NCBI GenBank assembly: GCA_027314465.1
Contig: DAHVAU010000026.1
Coordinates: 1 to 10,925 of the forward strand
Direction: 5' to 3'
Source: Microcaldota archaeon
GTDB taxonomy: Archaea; Micrarchaeota; Micrarchaeia; Micrarchaeales; CABMGC01
DNA: 10,925 nt
Below, one piece after another: positions 1 through 4,446 of this stretch (position 1 is its first letter; each line of letters opens with the position of its first letter). Made by a program: the position numbers and the translations under genes. Below the pieces are notes generated by a model, which was not told the origin of the DNA, made no database searches, and worked only from the letters and a program-made list of their open reading frames with translations.

Positions 1-9
1 AGCCAGGTT

Positions 10-762
10 TTAGGAAGGCATGCTGGAAACTTCCCTAAACAGCTCTATGGTCTCCTCTTTGTTCAGTATTGTCAGCGACTTGCCGCAGCCGCACGTAAAC
101 TTGGTCTCAAAAGCGGAATCGAAAGGAAGTACTATCTTGTCTGTGGCGTAGCATTTCTTGCATATGAAGAAGTCATTGCAATTTGCAGGGAGCGCAGGCA
201 TGTTTATCTGTGCTATCCTGCTCATCCCAGCTATGTACTCTTGCAGCTTCTCCCCATCTATCCTCCAGGTGAATAAAAGCCAGCCTTTGTTATCCTTGTT
301 TACATCATACCTTACTATGCTGTAGCTGTTCATCATGTTGAGCATCCTCCTTATGTCATTTACCTTCATCGACATCTGCGCTGCGAGCTCCTCGTCGGTT
401 TTGTGGCTCTTTGCAAGCGACCTGAGTATCTCCACAGACTCCGGGCCAACATCAGCGCTTACGTGGCTTAGGAATGCCTGGTTGTCCAGCAGCTCTCCAG
501 CCTTCCTAAGCTCCTCGAGCGCAAGCTCGCGGTTAACCTTCTCAGCCTCCTTCTTCAAGGCCATTTCCCTTGCCGCCTTGCTGGGCTTGATTACCTTATC
601 GCTCTTATTTGCCGTATTGTGAACCTGCGCTTTAGCAATAGTCCTAGCCTTATTATTGGGCGTCTTCTGCGACTTCCCGGCAGGATTTGGATTAGATCTG
701 CGTGAATTATTATTCTTCTTTGCGTAACTAAGTCTCTTGTTTTCTTTTTTTGGAGCGGGCAT
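10..762 (-). CDS. tfe: Transcription factor E alpha subunit (TFE) with long basic N-terminal extension
   Basis: TFE is the archaeal counterpart of TFIIE-alpha. It joins TBP, TFB and RNA polymerase at the promoter and helps melt DNA and keep the clamp open. The protein has 250 residues, against about 170-190 usual for the family. Residues 1-80 are Lys/Asn/Arg/Ser-rich and look disordered. Residues 100-170 form the winged helix (TDEELAAQMSMKVNDIRRMLNMM, then a wing ending GWLLFTWRID). Residues 195-230 form the zinc ribbon, with C201-x2-C204 and a closing pair C224-G-C226. The closing pair is CxC rather than the usual CxxC; C195 is a spare cysteine nearby. The start is the only reasonable ATG and lies behind TATA elements and an inverted repeat. 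Family assignment is firm. The role of the tail is unknown; its charge suggests nucleic-acid binding. There is no neighbour in the same operon within view. Confidence 0.88.
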   Translation of the reverse strand: MPAPKKENKRLSYAKKNNNSRRSNPNPAGKSQKTPNNKARTIAKAQVHNTANKSDKVIKPSKAAREMALKKEAEKVNRELALEELRKAGELLDNQAFLSHVSADVGPESVEILRSLAKSHKTDEELAAQMSMKVNDIRRMLNMMNSYSIVRYDVNKDNKGWLLFTWRIDGEKLQEYIAGMSRIAQINMPALPANCNDFFICKKCYATDKIVLPFDSAFETKFTCGCGKSLTILNKEETIELFREVSSMPS

Positions 763-764
763 GG

Positions 765-796
765 ATATACCTGGTATGGGTGGGTACCAGATATAT
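765..796 (-). repeat. 12-bp inverted repeat in tfe leader/promoter
   Basis: The arms at 765-776 and 785-796 flank an 8-nt loop. At the DNA level 11 of 12 positions pair; as minus-strand RNA the remaining position becomes a G-U wobble, giving a 12-bp stem with a C-rich loop (CCCACCCA). The stem ends 2 nt before the tfe ATG and would bury the only SD-like AGGU. If transcription starts from the nearer TATA-like element the repeat would instead act at DNA level, around the start site, as an operator. Which of the two applies cannot be told from sequence. Confidence 0.55.
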
Positions 797-810
797 TACA
801 GCATAACAGA

Positions 811-818
811 TATATAAA
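811..818 (-). promoter_or_regulatory. TATA box for tfe
   Basis: On the minus strand this reads TTTATATA, a canonical archaeal TATA box. Usual spacing puts the transcript start near 787-790, leaving a leader of about 25 nt that would contain most of the inverted repeat. A second TATA-like run (TAATATAT, about 791-798) would give a nearly leaderless mRNA, so two start sites are possible. Confidence 0.55.
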
Positions 819-845
819 CATGCTAAATTTTGACATTATTTACAT

Positions 846-855
846 ACACATGTGT
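846..855. repeat. Perfect 10-bp palindrome ACACATGTGT
   Basis: The sequence is self-complementary over 10 bp and sits about 28 bp upstream of the tfe TATA box, a position suited to a regulator site. A palindrome this short can occur by chance, so the operator reading is tentative. Confidence 0.3.
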
Positions 856-862
856 TATAATG

Positions 863-881
863 GTACTGGGCAGTGCAGTAC
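863..881. repeat. 6-bp stem with 7-nt loop
   Basis: GTACTG at 863-868 and CAGTAC at 876-881 are perfect reverse complements around a 7-nt loop. It lies between tRNA-Lys and tfe and could be a transcription-end hairpin, part of a small RNA, or chance. No U-run follows it on the minus strand. Confidence 0.25.
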
Positions 882-895
882 TCCTTATAAACAGA

Positions 896-932
896 AGGCC
901 GGCCTGCGCTTCCTTTGCACGTAAAAGGTGCA
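896..932 (-). other. GC-rich structured tRNA trailer / possible small RNA
   Basis: This short GC-rich island sits just 3' of tRNA-Lys in an otherwise AT-rich spacer. It holds a perfect palindrome AGGCCGGCCT (896-905) and a hairpin TGCAC/GTGCA (916-920 with 928-932, 7-nt loop); the octamer GCAGGCCG also occurs twice on the minus strand across 898-946. GC-rich islands in AT-rich archaeal spacers often mark structured RNA, but I see no C/D box pair or clear H/ACA element, so no class is assigned. Confidence 0.25.
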
Positions 933-949
933 TGACGGCCTGCCGTTAC

Positions 950-1023
950 GGACCCGGTGGGATTTGAACCCACGACTTGCTGGTTAAGAGCCAGCCACTC
1001 TGACCAATCTGAGTTACGGGTCC
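950..1023 (-). tRNA. tRNA-Lys (anticodon CUU)
   Basis: The 74-nt gene folds into a complete cloverleaf: 7-bp perfect acceptor stem (GGACCCG/CGGGTCC), 4-bp D stem, 5-bp anticodon stem GCTGG/CCAGC with loop CTCTTAA (anticodon CTT), a 5-nt variable loop and a 5-bp T stem with loop TTCAAAT. It has no intron, and CCA is not encoded, so the CCA-adding enzyme must finish it. It decodes AAG, the favoured lysine codon in the neighbouring gyrase genes. Confidence 0.97.
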
Positions 1024-1051
1024 AGCAAAAGCATGATATATAGAACGCCTG

Positions 1052-1059
1052 TATTTATC
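1052..1059 (-). promoter_or_regulatory. Putative TATA box for tRNA-Lys, overlapping a stop codon
   Basis: The minus strand reads GATAAATA, centred about 32 bp before the mature tRNA 5' end, which predicts a start near 1029. The element contains the TAA stop of the upstream gene. A stronger-looking CTATATATC at 1035-1043 is too close, since its start site would fall inside the tRNA. Read-through from the upstream gene is an alternative source of the tRNA. Confidence 0.4.
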
Positions 1060-2380
1060 TTTTTATGCTTTTCACGAAGGCTTTCAGGGCGTTGTCAAGC
1101 GCATCTCCAACAGGCTCAAGCTCATACGAGACCTGCACTATAGGTTTGTCAACGTTCAGGATCCTCTTCAGGTCTGTGGGGGTTGCCGACACTACAACAT
1201 CACAATCCGCAGAGTTTATGGTATCCTGCAGGTCTCTTATCTGCTTTGCACTGTAGCCCATTGCAGGCAGTTCACTGTTAAGCAGCGGATACTTCTTGAA
1301 CGTGTCCTTTATAGTGCCTACGGCATACTTCTTCGCATTGACTATCGCCCCCGCCCCATACTTGCCCGCAGCAACAGTTGCAGCTCCAAACTTCATGCCC
1401 CCGTGCGTTATGGTGGGTCCGTCCTCTACCAGAAGCACCCTGTTGCCCTTTATGCCCCTGCCTTTGTCCGCGCTCACCACTGAGTTTGCCAGTATTATCT
1501 GCGCCTTTTCATTTATGCTCCTCAGCCCAGCCCTGACTCTTTCTATATCGTCCTTCTGGGCGGAGTTTGCCTTGTTTATTATCAGTATGTCCGACATGCG
1601 GGCCACAATCTCCCCAGGGTAATAGACAAGCTCATTGCCTGCCCTTAGCGGATCCGCAACACCTATAAGCATGTCTGTGTGGTAGAACGATGCATCATTA
1701 TTCCCCCCATCCCAGATTATCACATCTGCCTCCTTCTCAGCAGCCTTTAATATTGCTCCATAATCCACTCCAGCGTACACCACGAACCTGTTCTTTATGT
1801 GCGGCTCATAATCCTCCCTTTCCTCTATGGTGGCCTTGTATTTATCCAGGTCGGAGAGCTTCGCGAAGCGTTCAACAACCTCGTCCTTGAGTATGCCATA
1901 GGGCATGGGGTGTCTTACCACCACAACCCTAAGCCCTGCGCCTCGCAGGAACTTGGCCACGTATCTCGACGTCTGGCTCTTACCCACCCCAGTTCTGACC
2001 CCGCATATTCCTATCACTGGTTTTGACGACTTAATCATGGAATCTTGCGGCGCCATAAGCCAGAAGTCAGCCCCACATGCGTTGACAAGGCTGGCCTTGT
2101 GCATCACAGTCTCATACCCGAGATCGCTGTACGCGAGCACGCACACCTCCACCCTCTCCTTTTTTATCAATTCGGCAAGCTCGCTCTCATCAACTATCCT
2201 TATGCCTTTGGGGTACAGCGGCCCGCTCAGTTCCTTCGGATACCACCTATCCGATATGAACGGTATCTGCGTTGCGGTAAACGCCACAACCTCATAGTCC
2301 CTGCTGCCCCTGAACACCACATTGAATATGTGGAAATCCCTGCCCGCTGCGCCTATTATAACGACCCTCTTTGCTGCCAT
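1055..2380 (-). CDS. Cyclic 2,3-diphosphoglycerate synthetase family P-loop protein
   Basis: The 441-residue protein resembles the family (COG2403, often labelled 'predicted GTPase') that includes Methanothermus fervidus CpgS (about 446 aa). CpgS closes 2,3-diphosphoglycerate into the cyclic anhydride with ATP. Residues 1-110 form a Rossmann-like domain beginning VVIIGAAGRDFHIFN. A P-loop follows at 127-136 (GVRTGVGKSQ), then an acidic WDGGNND segment at 223-229 and IINKANSA at 267-274, as in CobB/dethiobiotin-synthetase-like P-loop enzymes. Length and motifs are complete. Translation probably starts at the ATG at 2380, preceded by GGGTG 7 nt upstream, a plausible Shine-Dalgarno. It is divergent from gyrB and 31 nt upstream of tRNA-Lys. 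Family assignment is strong. The substrate in this organism is inferred only: cDPG is known as a thermoprotectant and phosphate store in some methanogens, and many family members are uncharacterised. Confidence 0.85.
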   Translation of the reverse strand: MAAKRVVIIGAAGRDFHIFNVVFRGSRDYEVVAFTATQIPFISDRWYPKELSGPLYPKGIRIVDESELAELIKKERVEVCVLAYSDLGYETVMHKASLVNACGADFWLMAPQDSMIKSSKPVIGICGVRTGVGKSQTSRYVAKFLRGAGLRVVVVRHPMPYGILKDEVVERFAKLSDLDKYKATIEEREDYEPHIKNRFVVYAGVDYGAILKAAEKEADVIIWDGGNNDASFYHTDMLIGVADPLRAGNELVYYPGEIVARMSDILIINKANSAQKDDIERVRAGLRSINEKAQIILANSVVSADKGRGIKGNRVLLVEDGPTITHGGMKFGAATVAAGKYGAGAIVNAKKYAVGTIKDTFKKYPLLNSELPAMGYSAKQIRDLQDTINSADCDVVVSATPTDLKRILNVDKPIVQVSYELEPVGDALDNALKAFVKSIKR

Positions 2381-2414
2381 AGCGCTGCACCCTTAATCAT
2401 TGTGCGTCCAACTC

Positions 2415-2422
2415 TTAATTAA
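2415..2422 (-). promoter_or_regulatory. Weak TATA element for the cDPG synthetase gene
   Basis: The element is TTAATTAA, palindromic and AT-only. It lies about 38 bp before the start codon, predicting a start near 2392 and a leader of about 12 nt carrying GGGTG. It departs from the TTTATATA consensus, so confidence is low. Confidence 0.3.
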
Positions 2423-2441
2423 CCTTCCCAAACGAAGCTAC

Positions 2442-2462
2442 ACGTCGTAAATTTTACGACGT
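2442..2462. promoter_or_regulatory. Perfect 10+1+10 palindrome, candidate operator between divergent promoters
   Basis: The left arm ACGTCGTAAA (2442-2451) and right arm TTTACGACGT (2453-2462) are exact reverse complements around a single T. The site starts 20 bp from the TATA element of the minus-strand gene and ends 18 bp before the gyrB TATA box. Two 10-bp arms about one helical turn apart fit a dimeric helix-turn-helix or ribbon-helix-helix regulator. I saw no second copy in the window. The regulator is unknown. Confidence 0.6.
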
Positions 2463-2480
2463 CAAACAGCCTTAAGAAGC

Positions 2481-2488
2481 TTTATATT
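2481..2488 (+). promoter_or_regulatory. TATA box and BRE for the gyrBA operon
   Basis: TTTATATT is preceded by purine-rich AAGAAGC, which fits a TFB-recognition element. The predicted start is near 2511, giving a leader of about 19 nt with no Shine-Dalgarno motif before the gyrB ATG. Confidence 0.65.
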
Positions 2489-2521
2489 CTTTTAAAGAGA
2501 GCATATCCTGCCAATACCACA

Positions 2522-2533
2522 ATGATAACATGA
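2522..2533 (+). other. Three-codon upstream ORF overlapping the gyrB start
   Basis: ATG ATA ACA TGA lies in the predicted gyrB leader. Its stop codon overlaps the gyrB ATG by two bases (ATGA junction). This arrangement could couple termination to re-initiation, or the first ATG could be a chance occurrence. There is no independent support for translation. Confidence 0.2.
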
Positions 2534-4443
2534 CAGAAGAGCAGGAAACGTACGATGCTTCAAAGATAATAGTCCTCGAAGGCGCCCAGGGAATCAGGAA
2601 AAGACCCTCAATGTATATAGGGTCAACCGGAGCTGCCGGAGTAATCCATCTGCTTTACGAAGTGATAGACAACTCCGTGGACGAGGCGGCTGCAGGATAC
2701 TGCAAGAACATAACCATACGTCTGTCGCAGGACGCAGATGGCGACATAGCGGAAGTAAGTGACGACGGCAGGGGCATACCTGTAGGCATAATGGAGAAGT
2801 ACAACAAGAGCGCGCTAGAGATAATAATGACTACGCTGCACAAGGGCGCCAAGTTCAACAACGACGTGTACAAGGTCTCCGGCGGCCTGCACGGGGTGGG
2901 CCTCACCGTGGTCAATGCCCTTTCCATATACACTGATGTCACTGTCAAGAGGAACGGCCACGTATACAGGCAGTCATTCAGCAAGGGGCTGCCGGCATCA
3001 GTGCTGGAGACCCTGGGAGACGCCTCTGAGACAGGGACTACGATCCGATTCAAGCCTGACAAGGAGATATTCAGCGTGCTCACTTTCGACTCCGCAATGC
3101 TAAGGGAACGCCTCAGGTACACGTCGTTTCTGAATCCCAGGCTGAACATAACTGTAATAGACGACAGATTCTCCGCTCACGAGGAGATGAGGTACGAAGC
3201 AAACCAGGGCATACCTGATTTCATAAAGTTCATGAATAACGGCGCAAATACGCTCACTTCGATAATGTGGTCGAAAAAACAGGAAGGGCAGGCCATAGTG
3301 GAGTTCGCGCTTCAGTACACGGATGGCTACGAGGAGAAGACGGAATCGTTCGTCAACAACATAAAGACTGGAGAGGGGGGAACGCACCTCTCAGGCTTCC
3401 ACACCGGAGTTACGCGCGCCATACTCAATTACATAGACAAGAACAAGCTTAACCTGAGGCAGCAGTCAAAGATCGCCGGGGACGATACCCGGGAAGGGCT
3501 CACGGCAGTCGTGAGTGTAATGATGCAGAACCCGGAGTTCGAGGGCCAGACAAAAGAGAAGCTCGGCAACGCCTACATAAAGAGCGTAGTGGAGGCCCAG
3601 GTATATTCATTCATGTCAAGGTACCTGGAGGAGCATCCTTCAGAGGCCCGCATGCTGGTGGAGAAGATAATGTCTGCAGCAAACGCGAGGGAGAGCGCCA
3701 GGAAGGCCAGGGAGATGGCGAGGAAGAAGAGCATATTTGATAGCGCAGTGCTGCCTGGCAAGCTCGCTGACTGCATTCTTGCGGACCCTGAGAAAACCGA
3801 GCTGTTCATAGTGGAGGGGCAGAGCGCCGGCGGGTCAAGCAAGCAGGGCCGCGACAAGAACATACAGGCGATACTGCCGCTGCGCGGTAAGATACTGAAC
3901 GTGGAGAAGGCCAGCCTTGAGAGGATATTCGACAACGCCGAGATAAAGACAATGATAACTGCGTTCGGCACCGGCATAAACGAGACGTTCAACGCCGAAT
4001 CAATACGCTACAAGAAGATAATAATAATGACTGACGCCGATGTTGACGGCAGCCACATACGCACGCTACTGCTCACCTTCTTCTACAGGTACATGAGAAG
4101 GATAATAGAGCTCGGATACGTGTATGCTGCCATACCCCCACTGTACAGGGTTACAAAGGGCAAGTCAGTTTACTACTGCTACAGCGACGCAGAGCTGGAT
4201 GCAAAGCGCAAGGAGCTCGGAGAGCTTGACGGGCTGCAGAGGTACAAGGGCCTGGGGGAGATGAACGAGTCCCAGCTCTGGGAGACAACCATGAATCCTG
4301 AGAACAGGAAGCTCAAGAAGATAACAATCTCAGATGCCCAGAGGGCGGAGGAGCTATTTCGCATACTCATGGGCATTGACGTGCTTCCAAGGCGCAAGTT
4401 CCTGCACGAGCATTCGGAGCAGGTAAAATCACTAGATGTGTAG
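2530..4443 (+). CDS. gyrB: DNA gyrase subunit B
   Basis: ATPase subunit of gyrase, which with GyrA introduces negative supercoils. The 637 residues match the compact GyrB form that lacks the C-terminal insert of E. coli (804 aa). The GHKL ATPase shows E44/N48/D51 in YEVIDNSVDEA, DDGRGIP at 78-84, GGLHGVG at 118-124, and the QTK lysine at K342. The TOPRIM domain shows E429 in VEGQSAGG and DADVD at 502-506, supplying the metal-binding acids. The tail has YKGLGEMN (572-579) and a typical ending near RRKFLHEH. The residue after catalytic EG is Gln431 where bacterial GyrB usually has Asp (E. coli D426, a quinolone-resistance position); Arg147 matches the coumarin-contact R136. The start is the ATG after the TATA box. 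It is followed by gyrA after 3 nt. Gyrase is a bacterial invention acquired by several archaea, yet codon use here is the local ATA/AGG style, suggesting an old transfer. Confidence 0.97.
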   Translation: MTEEQETYDASKIIVLEGAQGIRKRPSMYIGSTGAAGVIHLLYEVIDNSVDEAAAGYCKNITIRLSQDADGDIAEVSDDGRGIPVGIMEKYNKSALEIIMTTLHKGAKFNNDVYKVSGGLHGVGLTVVNALSIYTDVTVKRNGHVYRQSFSKGLPASVLETLGDASETGTTIRFKPDKEIFSVLTFDSAMLRERLRYTSFLNPRLNITVIDDRFSAHEEMRYEANQGIPDFIKFMNNGANTLTSIMWSKKQEGQAIVEFALQYTDGYEEKTESFVNNIKTGEGGTHLSGFHTGVTRAILNYIDKNKLNLRQQSKIAGDDTREGLTAVVSVMMQNPEFEGQTKEKLGNAYIKSVVEAQVYSFMSRYLEEHPSEARMLVEKIMSAANARESARKAREMARKKSIFDSAVLPGKLADCILADPEKTELFIVEGQSAGGSSKQGRDKNIQAILPLRGKILNVEKASLERIFDNAEIKTMITAFGTGINETFNAESIRYKKIIIMTDADVDGSHIRTLLLTFFYRYMRRIIELGYVYAAIPPLYRVTKGKSVYYCYSDAELDAKRKELGELDGLQRYKGLGEMNESQLWETTMNPENRKLKKITISDAQRAEELFRILMGIDVLPRRKFLHEHSEQVKSLDV

Positions 4444-4446
4444 AAC

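Noticed and set aside
591..836. 81-codon minus-strand frame spanning the tfe start
   Set aside because: It runs through the tfe promoter and inverted repeat into the basic-tail coding region in another frame. The TFE frame is clearly the coding one.
1035..1043. CTATATATC as the tRNA-Lys TATA box
   Set aside because: It is only 12-20 nt from the mature tRNA 5' end, so a normal 25-nt spacing would start transcription inside the tRNA.
1905..2422. Overlapping 130- and 125-codon plus-strand frames
   Set aside because: Both are antisense to the well-supported P-loop enzyme gene and have no motifs or promoter.
2655..3149. 164-codon minus-strand frame
   Set aside because: It is antisense to the GHKL ATPase region of gyrB, with no promoter and no recognisable protein features.
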